A stretch of 64,000 bases of DNA from assembly GCA_019055375.1 (NCBI GenBank), contig JAHQIW010007209.1, positions 61,989-125,988 on the forward strand, given 5' to 3'. Positions 11,816 to 24,442 of this stretch are shown in pieces (position 1 is the stretch's first letter; each line of letters starts with the position of its first letter). The notes under the pieces are model-generated. The model searched no databases, was not told the DNA's origin, and worked only from the letters and a program-made list of their open reading frames with translations. This DNA is from Parelaphostrongylus tenuis (lineage: Eukaryota; Nematoda; Chromadorea; Rhabditida; Metastrongylidae). The position numbers and the translations under genes are program-made.

Positions 11816-12934
11816 TTTAAAACAGTCAAGGAGAATGTGTTAATTTGATAGGGAAACAATTATATGGCTTTCGAAAATTAGTCAATTGATCAAAATCTTG
11901 CAGCCATGCGACTTATAAGGTACACGTGGAAGCAGTTAGGAGCCGCCTGCATCAAATAAGATCCTTTATATCCATCTGGGAGAGCCTGGCTTGCACCCCG
12001 TAAGTATCCTCCTCAACATCTCTTGCACAATTTACAATTAAACTGCCTTTTTCATGAACATCTACTTCAACCAGAACTTGGAATGTTTAATGGCGATTGA
12101 GGAGGCCTCGGCATAGTGCTAAAACAGCTAAGATCTTTGTATCATTCACTTTACTCCCCTAAAATCGAATATGCTGGCAATTCCATGAAAACGCAGGGTT
12201 AAGCCTTGATTCCCTCCAAATGACCTGATGTCCTAACGCAGTTGTCTCTCCGTAACCGCTTCAGGCACGGTGTTTTCCGTGCTTCATTTTCTACTTCTTT
12301 AAATCAGTGGATTCTTGACGCGAATGGGATAAGCCAATCTGGGAATTATAACTGAACCGAAGTGGTTTTCCATTAGCGAAATTTTTTTTTGCTAGAAACG
12401 CTTCGCAGCAAAAAGTGTGTTTCGTTTTTGTCAATCAACATCTCTTATAAAGATTTTCTATTACAGGTGCACTTGCAAAGTTGACGTTTCGTACACCACG
12501 TTGGGTTTCTGAGAAATCAGAGTTGACTCTCGTCGTCACAAATGAGGAGTGAAAAAATTTGAGTTAAATTACCTGACGAACTGACGCATTCACAGGAATT
12601 TTTTTCATGTGGTCTCTTCAACTGCTTCTCGTTCCCGTCAAAAATCAAATGTATTCATTCTAACTAGCCGATTCACGAGACTTCAAAACAGCAAAATCCG
12701 CTACATATTTGCTTAGAAGCATTCAGCTATGATGTTAAGAGACCTGAGTAAACCTTCAAGCTCTTGAATAATTCCAAAGGTTTGCCGCGTTCGCTCATCT
12801 ACATATAATCAATGAGTGTCAAATCCATTGCGCTGTGATTGATCTCATGCAGCAAATTAGAAGTTTTTTTTTGTCGATTCAGCCTACAGCATTCCTTAGA
12901 TCTTCTACATCAAAAAGTGATTATTTTCAGAAAC

Positions 12935-13016
12935 GTGACGAAATTTTCCACCGATCTTTAACTGTTTCTCTGCTAACCTAAAAGTCACAGTGTTGGGATG
13001 TGGGGCGGTGCCCGGC
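12935..13016 (+). pseudogene. SCVP exon 1 relic, unit B
   Basis: The stretch tctctgcta...cagtgttgggatgtgggg matches the signal-peptide end of exon 1 (SLLA..S.VLGCG). The ATG position has changed to a gtg-type codon, several indels break the frame, and about 7 bases at the splice donor are gone compared with unit A. An acceptor-like ttattttcag at 12921-12930 sits just before the dead start, where units A and C have trans-splice-like acceptors. About 500 bases upstream, 12421-12470 resembles the 5' flank of unit C (reverse complement of about 30060-30110). No exons 2-5 follow; a foldback element begins at about 13096. Confidence 0.6.
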
Positions 13017-13095
13017 AATGAAAAGAACATTCTTATATATTGAAGATATTTCCACTCTCACATAAAAGTATAAGAGCCAATAATGAGATCTCTCA

Positions 13096-13722
13096 TTATT
13101 ATTTGAGCCAAACATGTCATGTCGTCTGATAAATCTTGTACAGCCCGATGCAGTGCTTCAACCTTGACGGTCTCACTAATCAAAGCAGTTAGTTACCTTC
13201 GTCATTTAACCAATCCTCTGTGGGTGCTACAGTCCCCACACTAAGAGTTAGCGACGACGAACGTTTTGCACTGCAATGCTGTCAAGTGAAAATCATTAGA
13301 ACAGCAGTTTTGTTGTGTAAGAGCCTGTACAAAAACCAGAGCTGTACAGGAGCTCATTTAACAAACCACATGACAAGTTGGTTCAGATAGCAATTATGAG
13401 ATATGTTGAAATTCAAGTGTTGTCTTAAGTAAATACTCAGAAAGAACGGTATAATATATTTCAAAATAGCAGCCAAGAGCAATCGACTGTACAACCACTA
13501 CCGTTTCAATGATTGTCATTGACGGCAGTTCAATGTAAATCTTCTGTCGGCGCCTACTCTTAGTGTGGGGACTGGAGCACCTACAGAGGATTGGCTAAAA
13601 AAGATTGAAAGACGACGGGTTTTGTTCGACTGACGAGACTGTAAGGTCGGAACACGTGTATCAAGCTGTACAAGAGCCCATTTGCCAGACCACATAACAT
13701 GTTGGCTCGAATAATAATGGAG
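13096..13722. mobile_element. Large foldback element, copy M2
   Basis: The left arm (13096-about 13330, ctctcattattatttgagcc) is the reverse complement of about 13540-13722. The arms share ccaatcctctgtgggtgct and gtccccacactaagag. It is inserted just 3' of the SCVP exon 1 relic of unit B. Confidence 0.75.
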
Positions 13723-14772
13723 AGATTTATTGAAATTTGAGCATGTCTTAAAAAACACTCGAAATAAATGTATAGCATTACTGAGAATGAAACATATTCA
13801 GGGGTAACACGCATGTAAAAATGCACACACGAAAAATCTGGAGAGTTGAAGCAACCCCACTTGAAATGTTAAACGGCAATACAGAGTGAGAATTTCAACC
13901 ACAATGTCAAAAGCAGTGATGGCCTAAAAGATACTTCAAGAGCTTAGAAAGAGGCAAATAGAAAATATCAGCGGCAAAGATGTGAGTCTAAATGTTCACC
14001 TGAAATCAAAGGAAAAAATCTTCTCTTCACAAAGATGGAACAAATGTTGATTAAGAGATGCTTTCTAGAGGGTACTGAAAAAGAGAAGAGACTGAGAGAA
14101 AAGAAAAAGAAGAAAAAACAAGACAACTCATGAAAAGATGCTTGCATACAATTTATTATCGCTGACACTCAACATACAGCATCGTTTGCATCGGATACGA
14201 TGGGATAACGTTCCCTTATTGCGAATCGGTGAAATAGGATTCCAACTGGCTGTCGATCTGAGACGAGGAAGTGCCATAAAGTAGTCAGTGTGAGAGGAAA
14301 ACCGAACGCAGCGGATTGACCTCATCATTTAGTTAGCTAAAATCTCTTTGAGTCGATGAACCCATTGACAACGACTTAGTCTCTCTTCAGACCGTCGTTG
14401 TCAGGAAGTTAAGCGGAATAAGGCGAATGTATCTCGGAAAATCAGCAGCTATTTTAAGGGATCTCGGAAAAAAGGTGACTAAGATGCTTTGAATATAAAG
14501 ATTTTCTGTACTCTGAATTCGAGGAAAGTTTTAATAGAAACGGCACTTCATAAGATCAAAAGGCTTAGCTCTCATTGAGCTTTGGTTGGTTTTTTTTTCT
14601 CCCCTCATTTGAAAGCTAATTTCCGCGATTCTCTCTTCGTTGGAGCGTAGACGCAATTTATCATAGCGTTTCTAATTATTCTGTCGATATTTCGCTTATG
14701 TAGCGTACTTAACTGAATGTACAAAATAATAGTAAGAATAGCCGAATACGGTATGATATAGCAGGCCTAAAC

Positions 14773-14800
14773 TTTGAAGAAGGCAAATTGTCGAAACGTC
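14773..14800 (+). ncRNA. Hammerhead-like Penelope tail core
   Basis: Reads TTTGAAGA, AGGC-AAAT-TGTC, GAAACGTC. This is the best-conserved GAAACGTC of the three tail copies, but the 5' box is uUGAAGA. It is an isolated fragment of a Penelope 3' end with no adjoining ORF. Confidence 0.35.
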
Positions 14801-16884
14801 AGCCATCATTTCTAAAGGTGTACACAAAACATTCAAAAGCTATGCGAAAAAAAAAACAGTTTGTGAAATGCTTTTATGAGAAATGTCCAGAAATTGGCGC
14901 GACCAGACGATGTGTCTAAATCGTGCGTTTTAGTCGCTATCAAAGTTCGCCTTCGACAGATATTCTAAAGAAGCTTACTTTGAATAAACGCACTTAGCCT
15001 ATCACACTAATGGTATAACATTATAATCTAAAAAACATATTTTAAGCCTCTCGTAGGGTTTGATATGGCACTTATAGTGTTTAGACGGGCCTCTCGGCTT
15101 TTCAAATCTCATCACTGGCACATGCCTTTCGCTTCAGTCGAGCCCCCCGCAATGTCAGCTGATTCTTCACCAGGAGTGCAGTGTAAGATGTTCGGCGCAA
15201 ATTCCTTCATATGTGCGCACGTCTAGCAATATAAGGGCGAAATCAATCTAATAAAAAGCTCAGAATATGTTATCAGATTATATTACAATAATCACTGTCC
15301 AAAAAACAGACGAGCAGAAAGACATTATGATAATTAGAATAAAGTCACATCAGGTATAAGTCAATGAATGATACTTAGTTAACGGAATCAAAAGTAATAT
15401 TCAGAAGAACAGAAGCAAAAACAAGCGGGAGAGGACTGCCTCAGTTCCAAAGCACGCAGTTTGTGACTAAAAAGAAACGCGAGCGCAGTACTTTTCCGAA
15501 TAGAAATCAGAGCTAGTGATATGTTTGAACATATATAGAAGAAACTATGTAAAAATATAATTTCTTTTAATAAGAAAAATGTTGTAGAGGATTGCAGGTA
15601 GCATCAGAATGCAGCTTGGACCTTTAAATCTAAAAAAAAGCCTCTGAACCCAGAACAGTTTCCAAATGCAAATAAACTATAGTTGGTGGCTGAAGCTTCA
15701 CAGCCCAACCACTATTCTTTATTCTCGAAGAAGTAGTATTTCTGTTACTCCAGTACAAGTTATTCATGCGCTGGATCAGCGCTCTACTAAACTTGCAGTC
15801 TCTTATCTCTTCGGGCGGTGTCGGGAAGTTGGTATTAGACCTGTACAGGTAGAGAAAGCACATGCCAGTCCACGTGGGAGCACTTTTTTTGGTTCTCAGA
15901 ACTGTGGAAAGAGTCGCGCATTTGACGACATTCTTTACAAATACAGAGGAATCTATAACCATCAGTAAAAGCCCCATGAACTGTGAGACTTGAACCTTTT
16001 GCTGATGGGAAAAAATGAAGAAAGAAGTGAAGACAGGAAGCGCTGAAAGTCATAATCTGTCATTGACGTGGTGCTGTGGACCAAGAAATTTATGGATATA
16101 TGCCTATGACCAGACTATTTCAAAAATGAAATGAACTTCGACTGTTTTTGCCTAGGTGGAGAGCCGTCATGAATAATTTCTGCACAGGACGAAAAACGCG
16201 TTTTCAAAAGGTACTTCTATTTAATAGACTTCAAACCACGAAGCTCATCGATCACAGCTGCTCCGCTACATTGTTTTCGTGCTGTGGCCTTATCAGATAT
16301 GTGAATATTGCTTGGCATAATAGTTGATGTGAGTGTGAATCATTCAAATGAAGCCTCAAACGGCGACGTACATCTTCCCATACCAAGTACAGGGGCCCTA
16401 CTAGAAATTCAGCCCATTAGCATACTTTTCTGGAATAATAGAATAAGCAAGCGATACTACTGAAAATCAGGGTGAACTGGGAAAAATCTACAATGGTTCC
16501 TTCCCAGATGTCTATCGCACTAATGACTCCGCGATGCTTCTCCGGCGTAACCAAAAACGAAACAAGTAAATTAATAATAAACAAAGTATAGTGAGAATAG
16601 TAATAGATAAATAGCTTGAGAGGAAACAGTAATGTAACATATTAGGAAGGGGAAGTAGAAGACAAATTTGACCTATTGAAATTTCATCGAGCAACTGGTC
16701 CCAAAAGTCTCGACGTCAGTAGAAGAGTATGCCACCCATTTGAAATGTTTAAGAAGTTTAAAATATAGGAACAGATTGCCGTACCTCTAACCATTACACC
16801 ACAGGCAGTTAGCGGAAGCAATATCATAAATGAATTTGAGGTTTATCATTCTTCCATTCTGAAACTTTGATTCCCATATGATGA
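14801..16884. other. No gene recognised
   Basis: Short overlapping open frames on both strands at 15.6-16.05 kb (up to 115 codons) show no motif I know. No SCVP exon or transposase seen. Confidence 0.45.
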
Positions 16885-17060
16885 ACAAGCTCCAGTACTT
16901 CTACAAATCGAGCTGGCACCTACCTGGCGATCACAACCTCCTATGCTTTTTTGGATTGCTAGATCTTCATCATACTTGTATTGGTGGGAGCTTCAAGACT
17001 GTCGATGTTTCTGCGCTGAAGTTCTACAAACCCGCAATGCGCGCCCTTCACGCTCTTTAG
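16885..17060 (+). repeat. Repeat R3, copy 1 (possible coding fragment)
   Basis: Has an open frame with LQYFYKSSWHLPGDHNLL. About 75% of bases match the reverse complement of 22985-23185, whose equivalent frame reads LQYLYSWSWNLPGDQNLYAF. Protein-level similarity between copies points to a decayed coding element or gene family; I do not recognise it. Confidence 0.5.
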
Positions 17061-17299
17061 GTTGTATTATCACCGGTCATGAAGAAGCCTGCAAGACTAA
17101 CAAGCCAAATCATAACTTTAATATGGATTCTAAACACAACGAAACATCTATTTTCACTCATCTCCTTGTTCATATCATCATCCATCACAAGTTGAAGCAA
17201 CATAACGTCAGGCCTCCACATATTCTGGCTTCTTTGACCCGTTTTTGGAACGCTGCTTGCCTCCAGCAGCATCAATGACAAAGGCCGTCAGGGTCCATT

Positions 17300-20200
17300 C
17301 AGCATTCCGATGGCTCAACGAAAGTTGTGAACTCAATGACAAAAATAACTTCTACGCTTTGAACTTTTCACAAGTTTAGATAAACAGCTTTGGACAATTA
17401 TTCACCTGTTAGATGTATTTCTAATGAATGTATTGTGAGCAAATATGGTATTTTAGTGATGCTCACGTTTTTCGAAGAATCTGTCAAAATCTATCATAGC
17501 GGTCATTTCCTTCTAATTAGCAGTGATGCTATTTGTTAATAGAAGATGTCTTCTGTATCCAGTGTCAGTGTTAATCATGTCACTATTTGTTATTCAAATG
17601 CGTATTCAAGCCGCAGCTTTCAACTTCATGAAAATAAGTTGTTTGATGTCTCTTGTAGTATTTTTCGTGATTGTCAAACTTTGATCACTCACAATAGTTC
17701 GTAGAACATATACATCTTTGAATCCATACGAAATTGTACATTTCATTCTGAACAAACTGTACCCCATGTCGACCATATTTTCTCGTCTAGCTTGATTAAT
17801 GCTAATATGCTTATTATTATGGCTATTTATGAGGAGAGGCTGTTGAGTGGTACAGCTGATCAAGAAGTTGTCAGAAAATACATAAGTTGCTCAAACCTGG
17901 TTCCTCAAGCCTCTCTCTTGCAACTGCTCAGGAAGGCCTGGCCAGACTACATTCCGAGGTCGCAAAAAGAATTCGACTTGACACGCATTATACACAAGCC
18001 GTGAACGGTGAAATCCTCAAGTAGCGCTCGCAACGGACGAAAGATTTAGACGATCTCTGGAACAAGGAATGCGAAGAGACAAGCTAAATGCTGGATGCAA
18101 AGATGATACTTGATATTTACCATAGAGTGGGTTGTAAGATATGCAGTTCTCTCCGCCGTTCGCGGTTAATTGTAATTAACAGTGCTCGTTCTCCTCTCAG
18201 ACAATGTGAGACTGAATCGGAGTAATTATTCAGCTACATATACCTTTCGTTCACTGGTAATAAGCGATTTTTCTACGATGCTACACAATGTTTTTACGAC
18301 TAATACAGAAAAAATCCTAACAGCAAGGATATCAGATTTGAAGGAACATTACTTAGAAAACGCTTTCAGTTTTTTAAATTTTGCTTACGAGACAGTAGGT
18401 CGTTTTTTCTCATAGTGAATCATAAGAGAAAGGTTGTAGCACCACTGAATTGAGGCTGATTTAACATCTTTTTCGATGATGTGAGCTTTCATAAGAGCAG
18501 ACGGATTGTAGAACAGCACTGGAAACAGCACGCGAGATGTCCAACGATCTCTGAACATTCATGTATCATATTTGATACAGGTGCCCCTTTAGGGTGAGAA
18601 CTAAAAGCATCACGGTCACCTTACCCTTAAGCAGGAGTCACTTAATAGCTCGCTTTTTGCATTGTTCAAAGCACCTTGCATCAATTCCAACGGTTATGAA
18701 GTCTCTTTCTCAACTTTGGTGGTGCCAGTAATATACTCATTCGCTGCTCAGGAAGCGCTGCGGCCGCCCAGTGGTGTTTGCTCCTTCTAGGTTCTCGAAG
18801 AATTGTTTCTTTGGAAGTCGTCTTTAGGTTCTATGTGAGTAGATATCCCTCAAATTTTTTATGAATAATAAGGGATTGCTGAGGAACTGAAACTAATTTA
18901 AACAGATAAACAAGTGGACGAAATCGATTTTTTCGTCCTTCTTTCTGAGAAATCCACCAGTCGTTGGGATTAACATTTTATGGCAGTCAATCCGTTTGAT
19001 TATGACCTTTCTTATTTTAATCAAATGCTGAAAAAGTTGCATAAGTTTTGAAGAGTTTGCAGCAACGACGTAACTTATTGCCTGAATCCATGAAAAAAAC
19101 TCTTCACAGACCATAGCCTTCTTGATAACAACTAAATTGAAAAACAATTTAACTACTGACTTGAAGTTGTAACGAATTCTATAATCAGTTTCTCAATTAC
19201 CCACCTCTCTTTTCGGTTAATTTTACAGAAATTAGCAATCCATTTTGGTAAGATTTTCAAATCGATCCACATTGGTATTTGAGAACATTAATTTCTTACT
19301 AGACGACCTCTTTTCACCTGATGATGCCTTCAAGTTTCTACCCATTAAATGCATCAAAATTGTCGGAAGAACCCGGCCTGGAAATAGAGAGCTTATATCC
19401 ACATCAGGAAATATACCTTATCATAAATCACCTAGACGAACAAACAAATCAAGCTTCAGAAAATGGCAAGACTCGTTTAGTTGATAAAAGCTGAGAAGGG
19501 CTTAGAGGGTTAGCAACCTGTATTAATCTTAAAAGTCATGTATATATGATTGTCAATATATGGAAATTAGCTGGTTCACCGACTATTTCTTTTCTGTATT
19601 TTGCCGAGCTGGGATGGATGTGTATCGCATCAGTTACGTTGCGTTGCAATACGCAAGATATCTCTTGGCCTGCTCACCGCACCGTGGGCTTGTCTTATAA
19701 AAGCGGAAGAAAAAATCCCAAAGTAAACAACAAAAACTGCACTACGCATATGAGTCGCGCCAAACGTTATGATCAAAGAATAGATCAGTCCTTCGTGAGG
19801 AAATACGACCAACCCTGCTTCCCCCCCCCCTCCAACTCTCTCAGTTCACAAGACTAGTTGACAAATAAAATGTGGTTGTCTTATGTAAAACTCAATCTTA
19901 TTTTTCCTGTTACGTTATGGTGGAAGTCAGTTTTTCCGAAAATAGATACAGCTATTGGATGTGATCGACGAACTTAACTCTATCGAATGTTTTACTACAT
20001 AAATGCCAACGATCACGGCTTCTGCCCTAAAAAAAAAGGTGGTGTAAGAAGTAACAGACAAAGATGTTTCACATTTTGAGCTTTCAAATGATTACTATTA
20101 CTTTCATGAAAATTTCTTGTTTCAGGCGAAGAGGTCCGTATTCTTTCTTATTTGTCCCCGATACAGAAAAGAATCTAATTTTCTTGTTATAGAACTTTGA

Positions 20201-20910
20201 ATGCGAGGTCGAAATTGATAACGTCCAAGCCGTCTTCGTCTGAATAGTATCGACAGGCTGATGGATGAGTTCTTTTACTTCTAGTCGCCAAAAACGTTGG
20301 CGTATGAATTAAGCGTCATTGATTTTTTTGAGCACTACCTGATCGAATGGGCAGCTGAAACAACAAAATGACACCATCGGTGTATGTTTTCATATGCAAA
20401 AAATTTGCCCTTGAGGTTTCCCTTGGAAAAAAATTTTCGACTTCACTATAACCAAGGTTCAGGGTATCATCCAATCTACTACTTCTTTTTGTTGACAGGT
20501 CAATTGAGTCAATGGTATCACCACAGTGGCTAACTCTTGCAGAAGAGGATATTAAGTGGCGAACGGAAAATCGACGAAGGCCAACCACTTAGCTGACTTC
20601 AGATTACTCTAGGGATTAGAACACGAAATAAGTCGAGTGGTTATTTTCACTATCATAAAAAACCAGCTTTTCGGGTCTTCTAAATAACCTTTTTATGGAG
20701 TATTAGAAAACGAACTAACGGGGCTTGCTATCGTTACACGATATAAATGAGACTCCGCAATATGGATAATGCAATAAAAAATTTTTGTTGTGTAAGCGCA
20801 TAGCGAAGAACTGTTGAAAATTCACGACGCTCCACAAATGCCCACTTATGAGAAACTTTGAACGTTTGAAAAAGTAGTCAAGTGTGTATGCCTTTCAATA
20901 TAGTCTGCAA
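17300..20910. other. No gene recognised
   Basis: No SCVP exon, RNA gene or transposon domain found. A poly-C run lies near 19820-19831. A stretch at 17.9-18.0 kb has adjacent frames reading SEVAKRIRLDTHYTQA, which could be transposon debris. Confidence 0.45.
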
Positions 20911-20914
20911 GAAC

Positions 20915-21070
20915 GTTCAAAGCCTTATCGAGGCTGCTACGTTAGAGCCATGCACGTGTTTTCGGAGGGTTGTCGTCCTCCTCATCAGTGGCCCACGTCC
21001 CGCACTTAGCCCTACTTTGTAGAGGTGCAAACATTCTTACAGACTATATTGAATGTTTATAGCGAGGTTA
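20915..21070 (-). repeat. Hammerhead-associated repeat R-HH, copy 2
   Basis: Carries tctgcaagaacgttcaaagc and cttatcgaggct on one side and cccacgtcccgcacttagcc on the other, matching the copies at 11.6 and 33.2-33.7 kb. The ribozyme-like core lies in the middle. Confidence 0.55.
20958..20988 (-). ncRNA. Hammerhead ribozyme-like core
   Basis: The minus strand reads CTGATGAG, a GAGG...CCTC stem II with loop, then CGAAAAC. All invariant hammerhead core bases (CUGAUGA and GAAA) are present. Flanking helices I/III are not clear by eye; partial complementarity exists between acgtgggcca upstream and tggctctaacgt downstream. Confidence 0.45.
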
Positions 21071-21439
21071 GAAAGCAGTCGATGAGGTGGGGTCAATTCG
21101 TGTATGCCTTTGCTCATTATTGCATTAGTACTTTACAGCGTCCCCTCTACTTTCTCACATCGATATACTGTCAGTCCTATCAAGAGTAGCCTTTCCATGC
21201 CTCACAAGAAGATCTGATAATATGGTGGACTTATGCTCTCCTGCTACCGACTTAGACACGGTTTTTCTTTTCCTTCCTCATATTGGTGGACTTATGATTG
21301 TCACCTCAGTCCCACATTTTATTTGAAACCAATGAAATTCCGTAGAAGATTTTGATTTGATTACTAGCTTATCCACTAGTCACCAAAGGAGTTTTTATAG
21401 GCGTATTAATGTGGCGCTAAAGAGAACGTCCAAGCTGAT

Positions 21440-21720
21440 GAATCGCGATCTCTACCTTCTAGAAATTTTCGTAGTGGGTTACCTCGGCTGGGCGGTTGTG
21501 ATCGCTGCGGGACACGCAGGGCCGCACCTCACTCGAACACTGTCCGGTATTCAACAACGAGCATCCTATGGAATGCCACAGCCAGGCTATCCTTGAGACT
21601 GCAACGACACGTTCTCAACCAGTATTCTATGACATTCAAGAAGAAGGCGAAGAAAGGCATTGAATGCTAGAAGTACTAGGATTCGCACAGCGAAAAAAAT
21701 GCTATGAAGACGGTCAATAA
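21440..21720 (+). repeat. Dispersed repeat R2, copy 2
   Basis: Contains ggaatgccacagccaggct, cagtattctatgac.ttcaag and a short frame with ILWNATARLSLRLQ, equivalent to ALWNATARLSSRLQ at 28.9 kb. Confidence 0.6.
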
Positions 21721-22984
21721 AGTGTTGAAAATTGTTGGATCAGTATTCCAAGTTTATATTCTCTACTCATATGTGTTGTTCCCAAAAATCCTGGAATATT
21801 TTGTATGTTGTTTTCCAATGGTGTTCTACAGTCGTCTCCTTTTATCTTATACTTGAAACGTTAGAGAAGATGACAAATCAGCAGCAACTCAGTGGTACTA
21901 CAACTGCTTCTCTTCTGTTTGGGCATGAGAAACCTTCAGTTTCAGTTGCCGATTGGGAACAAAGTAGTAAAAGGTAAAGGGGGCTAATAAGTGGTGCTGC
22001 TTGGAATTTAATGACTTTTGCTAGGCTTTTGTTGGATGATGTGAAAAGATTTGCGCATTGTGTCACTCATTAGCACTAAGCGAAGAGTAATAAAATATGT
22101 AGCCGGATGATCATTACGTCTATCTCTCACATTGCCGAGGAGGAAGACGGAAATTGTTATTGTAATTGACAGTGAAGCAGAAAAGGTTTCATATTTCGCA
22201 GCCTTCTCTATAATGACTATCATGGTAACTTTGTTCCTAGCGTTCAATTTGTTTCTCTACATTCGTTGTCTCAGAGACAGTCGAATATTTCGCCTCTTCT
22301 TTCGAGTGCTGATCGAGAATTTGGCCTTCTTCATGAATGCATAGAATGCGGGTCACGTTGGATTTTTTTGTGATCTTGAATGTAGCCTGGAGAATGCCTT
22401 CTTAATTAATTGCAAGAAAGGGTTTAAGGACGGCTAACCAATTTCTGCACTTCCTGCCAGCATCTAATCAGCAGAATAACTATAATCCTTATAAAAATGC
22501 ATAATAATAAACATAATAGCATCAATCAGGATGGACGACAAATAAATCGACTTGAAGTACAATTTGCTTGGAGCAAAAACACCATTTTTGTTCACATTAT
22601 ATTTATTAGAAATACATGTAACAGATGAGTCATTGTTCAGAGCGCTCGTCCAGACTTGTGGAAATTTCAAAGCGAGTGACCTTTTTTTTGCCAATGAGTT
22701 CAGAGCTTTCGTTGTGCCATCGTAATGTTAGATGGGTTTTAATAAGCTTTCTCATTAATCCTGCTAGTGGCAGTAGTATTCAAGAACCGGTTGAAGAAGC
22801 CAGAATTTCCAGAGGAATGACGTTATGATGGTCTTTGTGATGAATGGTGATTTAAACAAAGAGGCGATAAAAATCCCCTGTTTTGTTGCGTTCATGATTC
22901 ACAAGTTTTCGAATTCAAGTGTAAATTTGGTCTCATTATGTTGGCTTTTTTCATGATTGGAGCTGTATGCTATTCAGATCATTT

Positions 22985-23185
22985 TCTTGATGGCGTAAAG
23001 GGCCTGTTTTGGAAGCTTGCAGAACTTCACCACTGAAAGTCGACACTCTTAAAGCTCCTCCAAGACAAGTATGGCATCGATCTAGCAATCGTGAAAGCAT
23101 AGAGATTTTGGTCGCCGGGTAGATTCCAGCTCCATGAGTAGAGGTACTGGAGTTGCTCACCATATAGGAGCAGCTCCTAAGCTCA
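22985..23185 (-). repeat. Repeat R3, copy 2
   Basis: Inverted relative to copy 1 at 16.9 kb; reads LQYLYSWSWNLPGDQNLYAF and then a stop about 25 codons later. Confidence 0.5.
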
Positions 23186-23647
23186 TAAGTGCAACGGTAT
23201 AACAAACACGGTGCTAATGGCTATGCACATCAGAGTTCCACAATGGAAAAAACCATGGCAAGCCTCCAGTCTATTCGTGATAGCATTTCCACTAGCTGTC
23301 TAGCTCAGCGGTGAAAGTGCGGCATTCTGCCCATATAACTTGAACACCTCAAACAATTAAAATGAGTGGCACAAGCTCTTACCGATGTCGAGACACCGAT
23401 CATTTTCTGGATGAGTTACTCAGTGAGATCCGCAATTCAGCGATACATTCGTCGTCCACTTTCCATTCGTGAAATGGTAACACATTACTACTTTCTTCTC
23501 AAGCCATTCATTTATTCCTAAATTCATTTTATTTTGTTCTTTCCTGATAATTCCTAAGACCGACTGTCTAATAACCTCGGCATGCTTCAATATAATTACT
23601 GATTTTCTTCTCTAAGAAAACACGAGGTGTTACAATAAACTTTATTC

Positions 23648-23681
23648 GACAGCTAAAGTTTCGGCAGTTCGCCTTCTTCAG
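23648..23681 (-). ncRNA. Hammerhead-like core at Penelope 3' tail
   Basis: The minus strand reads CTGAAGA, AGGC-GAAC-TGCC, GAAAC, seven bases, GTC. It fits CUGANGA-stemII-GAAAC...GUC better than the other tail copies. Helix I pairing is not obvious. Confidence 0.4.
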
Positions 23682-24074
23682 AGCTCAGAAAGGTCAAATT
23701 GTCTGCAGTCCAATCAGTCAAACACTTTCATTACTGCTTTAAAAAAATCACCAGACCTAGATTTCAATCGCATCAAGCGCAAAATCAACTCTCTATATAC
23801 TCACTGCTTTTTATATGTGTTCCACTGAATGATCCAAGTGGAGATCACCGCTAGGAAATCACATAGGCTCGTAATGCACCTTACCCATCAAAACAACAGT
23901 TTTATATACTGACTCCAACCACGAGTGATATCAAGTCATTCCTCCCTGCGATTTATGCTTGGATTGGTCGCATTAATCCAAAACGCTTCCAAGATTTTCG
24001 CTCTGATGATGTTTTGCTCCTGCGCAAGGATAGTGACTTCGATTTTAAAATCAACTCCGTCGTGCTTCTGTGCT

Positions 24075-24440
24075 CTATGCGTCCCTAGCGGGGTGTTTCC
24101 GTCTATTAAGACGTTTGTCAGCTAGGTGTTCTTCTATGCGTGCATAGAGCGGCCTACCCGTTTCGCCAACATATTTATCACTACACGCTTTGCAAGAGAT
24201 TAGGTAGACTGTACCTACGCTCATGCAATCACCGTCTCTGCCGTTAGGACATATTTTACAATCTTTCATCATACAGAGACGGTCATATAAGCGGTTGCGA
24301 ACTAGTTGGCGTTTTAGAGTATTCGGTGGTATTTCAATAATGGCCACCGATTGCTCTAAACCCGCTCTTTTCAAACATCGTTTTATAGCTGTACTAATCT
24401 CATTTGAATAGAACGGGGTGATAAACGGGACTTTCCTTTC
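24075..24440 (-). pseudogene. GIY-YIG endonuclease domain of Penelope-like element
   Basis: Continues from the RT after a frameshift. Has Cys pairs CKICPNGRDGDC, then GTVYLISCKACSDKYVGET and GRPLYARIEEHLA, which match the GIY-YIG core (GxVYxIxC, YVGET, R, EH). In these elements it nicks the target DNA. It ends in a frameshift near 24075; the usual C-terminal FWINATNPSINRREE is recognisable in another frame down to about 23960. Confidence 0.9.
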
Positions 24441-24442
24441 AA

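Noticed and set aside
13530..13830. Overlapping minus-strand open frames near 13.5-13.8 kb
   Set aside because: They lie in the right arm of foldback M2.
20316..20588. 90-codon minus-strand open frame
   Set aside because: No signal peptide, domain or paralog in the window; no splice-site context that would make it an exon.
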